From Takakia lepidozioides (Eukaryota > Streptophyta > Takakiopsida > Takakiales > Takakiaceae): 64,000 nt of DNA. Positions 55,618-64,000 of this stretch are shown piece by piece. Both the position numbers and the translations under genes were made by a program. The DNA lies in the NCBI GenBank assembly GCA_030704615.1, contig CM060733.1:61750001-61814000 (forward strand), in the 5' to 3' direction. Within the stretch, counting starts at the first letter, position 1. Every line of letters begins with the position of its first letter. The notes under the pieces are model-generated. The model saw only the letters and a program-made list of their open reading frames with translations, was not told the origin of the DNA and did no database searches.

Positions 55618-57357
55618 TCAGGACTTGTCGCTAAAAGAAAGAACAGGAATCAATACGTCTATTTGAGTTTCTTGGGTTCCCACCTCCAATCTTTCTTGGA
55701 ACTTGGTATCGTTGCACTTGAGCATCCATGCAAGGCTGCATTTGACTCCTTTCTCTGTAATCTGTTCATAACGTGGCCGTATTCTATTGTCCAGACTGTA
55801 TGTGAAGTACATTGGGAACTCCACCACGTCTTTCACATTTCGCTTCATCTCTTCCACCAAAAAATCCAGACTGGGTTTTAACATTTGGTCAATGCTCAGG
55901 GCCAGCAATTGTGGGCACGCAGTTACCATCTGACCAACATCTTCTGCTGAAAATCCAGCCTGCCTCAGAAAATCTACCCTGGCTGTCCCCAATGGCACAT
56001 TTATTACAAGGATTTGTGGGAGTTTTTCCAAGATTTGTCCCATACTGTCTTCTCTGATGCCCACTATGGAAGTGAGCCATGGCAGTTTCTCTGCCAGTTT
56101 TACCTTGACATCTAGTCCCAGGACTTCTGGAAACTGCACAAGAAAGTGCGCTATGGCCTCCCTTTTCACCCCTATTTCCAGCAAACTGTCAACAGTAGGT
56201 CGCATCTGGTCTGCCAATCCCAACCCCAGTATGAAGGGCTGCTTCTCGATCATCTTTGAAATGACTGGCCTAGGTATGCCAAAGCTTATTAGGTAGTCGA
56301 CCTTTGGTTTGATGTTATTGCCAACGCGCATACCCAGAATTTCAGGCTTCTCTGTTAGGATACCACCTATCTCTCTGGGATTCACACCAATCATGACGAG
56401 GTAAGCAATCGAGGTGCTCATCGTTCCTTCAATGTTGAAACCAAATACATCTGGATACCTTGTCAACACACTTCCAAGCTGCTTTAGCTGAATGCCCAGG
56501 CCCTGCAGGTAGGTCACAATTGGTTCCAAATCGACAACCACACTCGCATGCAATATCCTTGGGTACTTCCGTATTAAAATGGGTAGAGAGTTGGTGGTAA
56601 TTTTCAGAGATTCTAGGTAGTTGAGGACCGGAATGAGGTTCTTCTTCACACTGCAACCAACCATGAGGGGATAATCATTTATGTCGCTTACTGTGAGACC
56701 AATTTTCGTCAGGAATTCTACGCGTTCTCTCACAACCTCAAGAGATGTTGGAAGGTCCACACCTTCCAGTTCGCTGCTATCAATGCCCTCGCTGCGCAAG
56801 TATTCCAACACCACCTCCTGATCCGTAAGGTGTTTTCCATAATCCTCAACTTCTCCCGCCGTTACACTTGGTTCCGCGAATGCATAAGCGGCTAGGAAGG
56901 GCACTGTCGTTAACATACTCCTTGATGAATGATGCGATTTATGTATCCTGTAAAACCCTAAACATCTACAGCTACTTTTAAGGCCTGTTTCCATGCTGCT
57001 GGAAGAACTGCGTGCTTGTGTCTGTTTTCCTTCTGCCAACGCTTTCGCGTTCATGCACCCCTGCCCCAGACAGACATAAGGATAAGAGTTTGCCCGAACA
57101 CCACGTCGCAGAGCCTCCTTCAGTCTCCCCTCCTCACAGAACCTCCTCACATCCTCAAGAGTTCCAGCCTTAAGCTTGATGACTCGCTCTCTTGGGCATG
57201 TCCTAAAAATGGTGGTGATGGCTGACGCGCTACTCCCAGTCTGATGTCCCATCAACATTTGTCGCTGATGTGAACCTGCCATCCCGCATGACTCACAACT
57301 TCTGGTTACAAGTTGTGGTTGGAAACATCCAAATACCTCTGGAGACCTGGTAGACAT
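55618..57357 (-). CDS. mTERF4: mTERF4-like protein with PPR-derived N-terminus
   Basis: The 579-codon intronless frame is an mTERF-family organelle RNA/DNA-binding protein closest, from memory, to plant mTERF4 (BSM/RUG2), which acts in plastid intron splicing and organelle gene expression. Diagnostic blocks are YPRILHASVVVDLEPIVTYL, GTMSTSIAYLVMIGVNPREI, LGMRVGNNIKPKVDYLISFG and YFTYSLDNRIRPRYEQ. Residues 1-112 instead match the N-terminus of the PPR protein at 59 kb: SCESCGMAGSHQ, then TLEDVRRFCEEGRLKEALR, YVCLGQGCMNAKALAEGKQ. The switch lies near residue 112 (about 57020). A natural mTERF start, METGLKSSCRCLGFYR, lies at residue 122 (ATG 56992-56994) and looks like a transit peptide. Other starts are 57357 and the conserved PPR ATG at 57282. 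The absence of introns may indicate a retrocopy, but the intron content of the parental gene is unknown here. Confidence 0.85.
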   Translation of the reverse strand: MSTRSPEVFGCFQPQLVTRSCESCGMAGSHQRQMLMGHQTGSSASAITTIFRTCPRERVIKLKAGTLEDVRRFCEEGRLKEALRRGVRANSYPYVCLGQGCMNAKALAEGKQTQARSSSSSMETGLKSSCRCLGFYRIHKSHHSSRSMLTTVPFLAAYAFAEPSVTAGEVEDYGKHLTDQEVVLEYLRSEGIDSSELEGVDLPTSLEVVRERVEFLTKIGLTVSDINDYPLMVGCSVKKNLIPVLNYLESLKITTNSLPILIRKYPRILHASVVVDLEPIVTYLQGLGIQLKQLGSVLTRYPDVFGFNIEGTMSTSIAYLVMIGVNPREIGGILTEKPEILGMRVGNNIKPKVDYLISFGIPRPVISKMIEKQPFILGLGLADQMRPTVDSLLEIGVKREAIAHFLVQFPEVLGLDVKVKLAEKLPWLTSIVGIREDSMGQILEKLPQILVINVPLGTARVDFLRQAGFSAEDVGQMVTACPQLLALSIDQMLKPSLDFLVEEMKRNVKDVVEFPMYFTYSLDNRIRPRYEQITEKGVKCSLAWMLKCNDTKFQERLEVGTQETQIDVLIPVLSFSDKS

Positions 57358-57372
57358 ATGTCCTCGTGAAAT

Positions 57373-57500
57373 GGGCAGAGTTCAGAGCCTATTGAAGGTA
57401 CTTGAGCGCGTGGTGAGAGACCGGGTGACTCGGCAAGTAGCAGAGCTTGCCTAGCTCAACTACATGTATGGCAATCTCGACAAGATCTGTCACCATTCAT
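57373..57500 (+). pseudogene. fragment of the last FTSHI2 exon
   Basis: On the plus strand, LERVVRDRVTRQVAELA, a stop, and then MYGNLDK align with [27 protein letters not shown] of the FtsHi2 terminal exon (16434-16634). Nucleotide similarity is also visible (GAGACCGGGTGACTCGGCAAG against AAGATCGGGTCATTCGGCAAG). It has a stop and no other FtsHi2 exon nearby. It lies head-to-head with the mTERF fusion, 15 bp from its first ATG. Confidence 0.65.
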
Positions 57501-58501
57501 GTTCGCCATCTCTGTCACCTCGCAGCCGTCCGCAAGAGAAAGTGTACGGTCGATCAAAACACGATGTTTCAAAAACAATCCCCGTGTGCCAACGATGAAT
57601 CCCTTGATTTCCTAACGGCTTTACGCCTTTAAACGCCTTTAAACGCCTTTAAACTGCGATCACACCATCCATATCCATATCCATATCCTACAAATCAGCA
57701 AAGAGCATCCGAACCATGTTTTAATCTACTTACAAGCTTTCAACAGTTCTACTGCCTGCTCAATAATCTCGTTAAGGAATCCATTAAGAGAATGTTGTAA
57801 TGAAGCAGGGGATGAAAGAAGTCGGCATCGGAGGTATAGTTTGTGGGTCTCAAGTCTCAAGTCTCACGGAAAGCGAAGCAGCAATCTAGAGGAGAACCAG
57901 AACGTTACCTGTGCCCTACACTGGAGCCATGCAGGCTCAAATCTGTCCTTGCTCTGATACCAGCAGAAGCACTCATCTTGGTCCAAAAAGTCCACGGGAC
58001 TGTCAATCAAGAGGTGCGAGAAACGCGAGTATAACCGAACCCCTTGTCCCACTCCATCAGCGTCTTCTGCAACATCTGCAAGTACTGGTAAAATTCTGCT
58101 CCCGGCCATCCATTGTAGATGTGTGTCTGTGTTTAACAACGACCTTTTAGACTTTACTTGCCGTTTGGGCGGAGTAGGAAAGGCAAGGAGAGGGAACAGA
58201 GGAGAGCAGAATGGATGCCACTGCAGTCGCGATTGGTTCGCCCCAGTAGTGGGACTAGGCAGATGAGTGTGGGAGTGTGAGGCTGCCACTTTCATATAAG
58301 ATCGTTTTGAGACATTATGCAATCACAAGCTGGCCTCATCGGCGACAAGTGCCAGTCTGATACCTTGCCAATTGCTGGGCTTGCAGCACAAATGAACATA
58401 CCGAGGTCTACTCTTTGGACCATTGCAACACCTGCAGACCAAAAGTGGCATGGGACGTACGAGGCAATGAACTGAAATTGTACTTGTATGCAGGCCAAGC
58501 A
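57501..58501. other. intergenic between mTERF fusion and PPR3
   Basis: A shared promoter region for divergent genes is expected here. Short tandem repeats occur: AACGCCTTTA three times near 57625-57650 and CATATC near 57669-57688. An unassigned minus-strand frame at 57864-58322 has no recognisable domain. Confidence 0.4.
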
Positions 58502-58561
58502 ATGAGGATAGAACAGGAATTGATGTCAGATCTTTCCCAATCGGATAACAATTCTGTAAAG
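58502..58561 (+). other. leader exon / upstream ORF of the third PPR gene
   Basis: TATGCAG/GCCAAGCAATGA begins a 20-codon frame (MRIEQELMSDLSQSDNNSVK) ending at AAG/GTGAGG. It is the counterpart of 50386-50448. Further leader similarity follows at 58891-58920 (GGGTGAAGGCAAGG, GCTAGCTGCCATGACACA). Confidence 0.4.
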
Positions 58562-59089
58562 GTGAGGCCGTCTGTTTCGCTCGCCTAGCTTGTACTGGTC
58601 TTAGGAGGTAAATGGACAGAAAGGTCCCTGTTCTGACACTGCCATGATCATACATTGTACATGGGCCACAGTTACAGTTGAATACAATCAATAGCAGTTC
58701 GTATTGGTGGATCACGAAGTTGTAGAGTGACAAGTTGGATGCTCAAAGTTGGGTCCTGTTTGAAATATGCTTGGGAGCTTGGATGGTGGTGGTGTCAGTC
58801 GGTACAAGGCTGGAATCTATGCGGTGCCTGCTGAGCTGCACAATGGTGGTTAGCACAGAACTAGGGATTGAGAGTAGTTTGACTAGCCTTGGGTGAAGGC
58901 AAGGCTAGCTGCCATGACACAAAGTCAAGCAAAATCAGATGGAGGGTGGAAATCAGAGTGTGGTTTGAACTTTATGGTGAATATGCTCCCTGGAAGTCTC
59001 TAGACCAGAGTCGTTTGGGTGGAAAGGCAGATTATCTGGGATCTTTCAAATTACCAAAAGTCTTAACTAGAAATGTTGAGTCATGCAGG

Positions 59090-61534
59090 ATGGCAAGGTC
59101 ACACCAGGGACGAAGGCTTGTTCTACATCCGACTGGCGGCTGGGGTAGTACCTCCACCACTTTCAGTAGAGGACCAAGAGAGAAAGGCAGCAACATTACA
59201 GCTGACACTCTTGGGGATGTGAGGAGACTATGTAAGGAGGGAAGTCTGAAAGAGGCTCTGCACATCCTGGAACAACCAGGTGTTCGGGTAGACCCCAATA
59301 CTTATGTTTGTATCTTGCAGGGGTGCGTCAACATGAAAGCACTGGCAGAAGGAAAGCAGTTACATGCACACATTCTCCAAAGTGAACTAAGGCCAGACAT
59401 CTTTCTTGGTAACAGCCTTGTCAACATGTATGCCAAGTGCGGGAGCATGGTGGATGCTCGACGAGTGTTTGATGAAATGCATCAACGAGACGTACTCACG
59501 TGGACTACGATGATGGCAGGATATGCCAAGCGTGGGCGTGCCGAGGAGGTTTTCAAAATTTATGAACAGATGCAATGGGAAGGGGTGAGGCCCAACAGGG
59601 TCACATTCCTATGTGTCCTCAATGCAAGTGCCAGCCTTGGATCCCTGGATAAGGGCAAGCAGGTCCATACTGACATCATCAAAGCTGGAATTGTGTCATT
59701 TATTAATTTGGAGAATACCCTCGTTCACATGTATGCTAAATGTGGGAGCATAAAGGCTGCACGTCAAGTTTTTGACATAATGGCAAAACGAGATGTGGTC
59801 TCATGGAATATATTGATTGCCGGATATGCTCAACATGGGCCTGCTGAAAAGGCTTTCAAAATCTACAAGGAAATGGCACAGGAAGGGATCTTGCCTGACA
59901 GGGTCACATTCATTTGCCTTCTCCAGGCATTTGCCAATATAGGAGCCCTGGAAATAGGCAAGCAGGTCCATGCAGACATCATCAAAGCTGGAATTGCCTC
60001 AGACTCTATTCTGGAGACAGCCCTTCTTGACATGTATGCAAAATGTGGGAGTGTAAAGGATGCGCGGCAAGTATTTGATAACATGGCCAAACGAGATGTG
60101 GTGTCATGGAGTGCAATGATTGCAGGATATGGCCAGCATGGGCAAGGTGAAGAGGCTCTTAAGATCTATGAGCAAATGCAACAGGAAAGAGTGACGCCCA
60201 ACAGTGTCACTTTCATTTGCATTCTCAATGCTTGTGCCAGCCTAGGAGCTTTGGAAAAGGGCAAGCAAATCCATTCTGACATCATCCAAGCTGGAATTGT
60301 CCCATGTCTTAGTTTGGAGAACACCATTGTGGATACATATATGAAGAGTGGAGGTTTAAAGGATGCGCATCAAGTGTTCAACAAAATGGCTAAACACGAT
60401 GTGGTCTCCTGGAATGCAATGATTGCAGGGTATGCTCAGCATGGGCATGGTGAAGAGGCGCTTAAAATTTATGAGCAAATGCAACATGAAAGGGTGCTAC
60501 CTGATAGGGTGACATTCATTTGCACTCTCAATGCATGTGTCAGCCTAGGAGCCTTGGAAAAGGGCAAGCAAGTCCATGCTGACATCATCAAAGCTGGAAT
60601 TGCCTCATATCTTAATTTGCAGAATGCCCTTGTAAACATGTATGCCAAATGTGGGAGTGTAATGGATGCACTTCAAGTGTTTGACGAAATGATCAAACGA
60701 GATGTGGTCTCATGGAATGCAATCATTGCAGGTTATGCTCAGCACGGGCATGGTGAAGGTGCTGTTCAAATGTTTGAGAAAATGCAAGGTGAGGGGGTGA
60801 AGCCTGACGGCATCACCTTCATTAGCATTCTCAATGCGTGTGCCACTCTCGGAGCCCTGGAAAAGTGCAAGCAGGTCCATGTTGACCTCATTAAAGCTGG
60901 AATTGTGGCAGACGTGAATGTGGAGACAGCCCTTGTTGACACATATTGCAAATGCGGGAGTGTAGAGGATGCACGGGAATTGTTTGATAAAATGGCTAAA
61001 CGAGATATGGTCTCATGGAGTGCGATGATCACAGGATACGCCCAGCATGGGTGTAGTAGAAAGGCTCTGAAACTCTTTGAACAAATGCAACAGGAAGGCT
61101 ACAAGCCTGACGGCATCACCTTTACTTCTGTTATCTCTGCATGCAGTCATATGGGTCTAGTTGATGAAGGTTGTCACTACTTCCATTCTATGTGTCGAGA
61201 TCATGGCCTCCCTCCTACTGTGGAGCATTTTGGCTGCATGGTGGACCTTCTTAGCCGTGCAGGACGATTGGATGAGGCAGAGGAGCTCATAAACAAAATG
61301 CCAATTGAACCAGGGATTGCGGTGTGGATGACGTTGCTTGGTGCCTGCAGACTTCACAGCAATGTGGACGTTGCAGAACGTGCCGCAAAAAGAATTCTTA
61401 AGAGTGATCCTCAGGACAGTGCCGCTTATGTGCTGCTTTGGAATATCTATGCTGCAGCTGGCAGATGGGATGATCGAGCAAAATTGAGAAAAATGCTAGA
61501 GGATGGGGTGTTGGAAAGGAGCCCAGTGTATTGA
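59090..61534 (+). CDS. PLS-type PPR protein, truncated before DYW
   Basis: The 814-residue organelle RNA-binding protein starts at the first in-frame ATG (MARSHQGRRLVLHP, Arg/Ser-rich and targeting-like). The same ATG is conserved in the mTERF fusion. Repeats read L-S, then P-L-S five times, then P-L2-S2, E1 (LGACRLHSNVDVAERAAKRI) and the start of E2 (YVLLWNIYAAAGRWDDRAK). Consecutive units are almost copies of each other (DVVSWNAMIAGYAQHGHGEE), which suggests internal gene conversion. After VLERSPVY the frame ends at 61534. The next bases, in another frame, still spell QCIESN, a relic of the CIExN sequence that opens the DYW-side E2 block, so a small indel and deletion removed the deaminase. 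It may recruit a DYW protein in trans or be in decay. Confidence 0.85.
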   Translation: MARSHQGRRLVLHPTGGWGSTSTTFSRGPREKGSNITADTLGDVRRLCKEGSLKEALHILEQPGVRVDPNTYVCILQGCVNMKALAEGKQLHAHILQSELRPDIFLGNSLVNMYAKCGSMVDARRVFDEMHQRDVLTWTTMMAGYAKRGRAEEVFKIYEQMQWEGVRPNRVTFLCVLNASASLGSLDKGKQVHTDIIKAGIVSFINLENTLVHMYAKCGSIKAARQVFDIMAKRDVVSWNILIAGYAQHGPAEKAFKIYKEMAQEGILPDRVTFICLLQAFANIGALEIGKQVHADIIKAGIASDSILETALLDMYAKCGSVKDARQVFDNMAKRDVVSWSAMIAGYGQHGQGEEALKIYEQMQQERVTPNSVTFICILNACASLGALEKGKQIHSDIIQAGIVPCLSLENTIVDTYMKSGGLKDAHQVFNKMAKHDVVSWNAMIAGYAQHGHGEEALKIYEQMQHERVLPDRVTFICTLNACVSLGALEKGKQVHADIIKAGIASYLNLQNALVNMYAKCGSVMDALQVFDEMIKRDVVSWNAIIAGYAQHGHGEGAVQMFEKMQGEGVKPDGITFISILNACATLGALEKCKQVHVDLIKAGIVADVNVETALVDTYCKCGSVEDARELFDKMAKRDMVSWSAMITGYAQHGCSRKALKLFEQMQQEGYKPDGITFTSVISACSHMGLVDEGCHYFHSMCRDHGLPPTVEHFGCMVDLLSRAGRLDEAEELINKMPIEPGIAVWMTLLGACRLHSNVDVAERAAKRILKSDPQDSAAYVLLWNIYAAAGRWDDRAKLRKMLEDGVLERSPVY

Positions 61535-62156
61535 GTCCAATGTCTTTGGGATGAAAAACTACATACACCAGTTCTCCAACTTTTGGGGATCAATGGAAAC
61601 CCGCTGTCAGACATGGGAACTATAATCTTGTTCTATATTGGAAACTTGTGTATGGTAATGGAGGACAAGCACTGTGCTTGGGAAGGTTTGATGGAACTTG
61701 GGCTTTCATTGATTTTGGACTGTAGTGCATGTGGCACTCTTGACAACCCAAAATGCAATACCATTGACTATATGAGTTGTCAATCAAGAATGCCAATGTA
61801 CAGTTGTATACATAGTGGAGCAAATTGAGTGAAGTCTTGAACAGTTGCTCAGACTTGCACCTCGACAACTTACAAGTCTCTGGAATCAGATGATCACGAA
61901 TCAACAATTGTATATCATGAATGGTTGTTATATGATCCTGGAGGGCTACCTCCAGACATTATTTGCTCATGGAACAAAAATCCACTATATACAAGCTGAT
62001 GCATGTCCAACAGCACCGCTGTAGGTTGAATTGACCTCACCGCAAATTCACTACCGCAGGAATTGTATGACATAACCTGTGCCGACAACAGACAGGTCCA
62101 CCTTCGCTGAACGAATGTGACATGTACCTGATACAGTTCCTATGGGGAAGACCACG
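61535..62156. other. 3' flank of PPR3
   Basis: After the QCIESN relic I can read no DYW motif in any frame. The sequence holds only short open frames. Confidence 0.4.
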
Positions 62157-62650
62157 GTATGAATGGATAAGCAAAAATAGGAAAGTCTACAGATGACTTG
62201 TCACCTTTGAAATTTGTGAATGAAATATCCCAACCACGGTTCTGTTGTACCCAATGTAAGAAGAATGCGCATCAAACATTTGAATTAGGGTTTAGGGTTT
62301 AGGGTGAGGAAAAGTGTAAATGGAGAAACAATTATGGAATCTGAGTCTTCACATGGACCTACAAAAATTCATGACATAACCTCACCACTTCGATCGTACG
62401 CAAAACTGGAAAAATTAAGTTAAATAAGCATCAACATTGGAATTAGGTGTTAGGGTATAAAGTTTGCTAGGGTACTAAACATACTCAGTATGAATGGACA
62501 AGAAAATATGTGAAAGTCTACAGATGACTTGTCACCTATGAAATTTGTGAATGACATATCCCAACCACTCTATTGTGCCCAATGTAAGAAGAATGCACAT
62601 CAAACATTGGAATTAGGGTTTGCGATATATGGTCTAGGGTGAGGAAAAGT
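62157..62650. repeat. 331-bp tandem repeat with telomere-like motifs
   Basis: GTATGAATGGA(T/C)AAG begins at 62157 and at 62488. Both units share GAAAGTCTACAGATGACTTG, CCCAATGTAAGAAGAATG and GGTGAGGAAAAGTG. A partial relative (ATATCCCAACCA) appears near 63268. Confidence 0.85.
62284..62306. repeat. interstitial telomere-type repeat (TTTAGGG)
   Basis: About three head-to-tail units of plant-type TTTAGGG lie inside the first 331-bp unit; the second unit has only TTAGGGTTTG. Too short to be a telomere. Confidence 0.8.
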
Positions 62651-64000
62651 GGGATATCAAGCAAAACTGAATAAGCTGAATAAAGCAAAAGCTAATTTAT
62701 ACGTTGAAATTAGGTTCTAGGATGCAATAGGGTTTGAGGTAATGAAGTTTAAAGATGAACAAATGTCAAATATGGAAGAGTTGTTAGAACCTACCTTAGT
62801 CAATAAACAATCACAACCATTGTATGGTTCGAGAAAGATCGAAAATAAAATTGAAAGATGTTACCTTGGAATTACTTATTTATTGTTTTTGGGTGTATGG
62901 TTTAGGTGAGCAAATCTATTTGACATGGTCCACAAACAATGAATTTATGCAAGAACCTACAAAAAGTTTGAATGAGAAATATGAACGGTCACTCAGTTGT
63001 TATGTCACGCTAGAATGACAAGATAAATTTAAAGTACCATGAAAAGTAGGTTTCAGTGTGTAGAAGGGTTTTTGATGAGGATTTAAATGGTAGGTGGACA
63101 AACAAGGTACTGACATCAGAAAATGATGACTCGCATGAAACATTTAGATTAATTTTATGAGTATAGTTCATGGTACTATTTGTAACTCGAATAAATGATT
63201 TAGCTATGAATTAGCCCAGAAAGATGGAAGGGTTTAAAGAATCAACCACAAAAAATTCGAGTATGCTATATCCCAACCATTAGACTATTGTAGTTATACC
63301 CCAATTCATCTAGAAACAAATTGGAAAAAAATAAGAAAAAAAATGAATAAACAAAGAACATTGTAGGGCACTCAAAAAATTTCAAAGTATAAATGGAACA
63401 AATATGGAATGGTCTTTAGAACCTAATATGATTGAAATTTTGAATCAATTGTCCGGGCCAACGGTATGGCCTATGACAACATTATATATCAACATATGGC
63501 ACAGTCATTCGAATGTATACATAAGAGTTCATTCCAGACACCTAGAAATAAATGACAGTAGAGTGATTAGAAGATCCTATAAAACAGAATTTTTGTCAAC
63601 AATACAGAGCCTGGGGAGTTGTCCAAACAAGACAAACCTGAGATGACGCGGAACGCCGGGTGGCCAAGCAAGGTTCAGAACTGGAGAAGGAAAGAAAATG
63701 GAGGAGAAGACAATCTCAAAAGGCAATCAAGTAAATGTAGCTCTGAACTTGGACCCAGTAGAGAAAGCCGGTGGACAACTTGAGGGAGGAGGTTCACATT
63801 ATTGAAGGTACATTTCAGTCCCTCTCCGCAGAAGTACAATGTATTAAGGAACTTAATCAATGGTTAGTGGTGAAGTAAACCAGAGAATGTGCGAGTATTT
63901 GGAGGAGAAAACAGTTTGGTGAGAACCAAAAAAATAATGGGTGCAGTGAGAGAGAGAATGCACCGAGTGTGAAACGCTCAAAGACCTCATCAAGAAGTCT
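62651..64000. other. AT-rich terminal segment, no gene seen
   Basis: Low-complexity AT-rich DNA with short A-runs (63324-63345) and no supported open frame, RNA gene or transposon terminus. Confidence 0.4.

Noticed and set aside
62284-62306. Telomere or chromosome end
   Set aside because: Only about three TTTAGGG units, with single-copy and repeat DNA continuing on both sides.

Overview
The window is nuclear DNA of a land plant, most likely a fern or another seed-free vascular plant. This is inferred from multi-exon plastid genes with GT-AG introns, three long and mostly intronless PLS-type pentatricopeptide repeat (PPR) genes with near-identical internal repeats, and dense LINE, SINE and LTR debris. 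Nothing looks bacterial or organellar.

Layout. About 0.5-3.35 kb (minus): a PPR gene whose E/DYW tail has decayed. 5.34-16.63 kb (plus): a 14-exon gene for the plastid FtsH-like pseudoprotease FtsHi2; its 4.5-kb third intron holds two antisense LINE copies. 17.3-18.65 kb: a TTAA-flanked, piggyBac-like non-autonomous candidate carrying a strong palindrome. 21.8-24.8 kb: two tRNA-derived SINE copies around the 3' end of an RNase H-bearing LINE. 25.71-28.49 kb (plus): a three-exon Nodulin-like/NFD4-type MFS transporter. 28.5-42.3 kb: a repeat sea with two 42-45 bp LINE 'micro-insertions', a LINE ORF1 remnant, a minus-strand Ty3/gypsy fragment containing a BED-finger relic and ending at a CACTA-like terminus, PPR debris and short LINE tails. 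42.3-46.6 kb (minus): the most complete LINE (endonuclease, RT and C-terminal zinc motif) with frameshifts. 50.4-53.4 kb (plus): an intact PPR-E-DYW gene. 55.6-57.36 kb (minus): an mTERF4-like ORF fused to a PPR-derived N-terminus. 59.1-61.5 kb (plus): a third PPR gene truncated before DYW. 61.5-64 kb: AT-rich DNA with a 331-bp tandem repeat.

How the genes relate. The PPR proteins, FtsHi2 and mTERF4-like proteins belong to nucleus-encoded families that act in organelle RNA metabolism or biogenesis. The three PPR loci and the mTERF fusion share a recognisable 5' leader or N-terminal segment, so the right side of the window (50-61.5 kb) looks like a duplicated PPR cluster that supplied a 5' end to an mTERF gene. 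A fragment of the last FtsHi2 exon lies immediately upstream of that fusion. Of the three PPR genes only the middle one keeps a full DYW deaminase. The chimera and the unequal decay of the PPR paralogues are the most notable biology here; much of the rest is retrotransposon history that can be read in detail.
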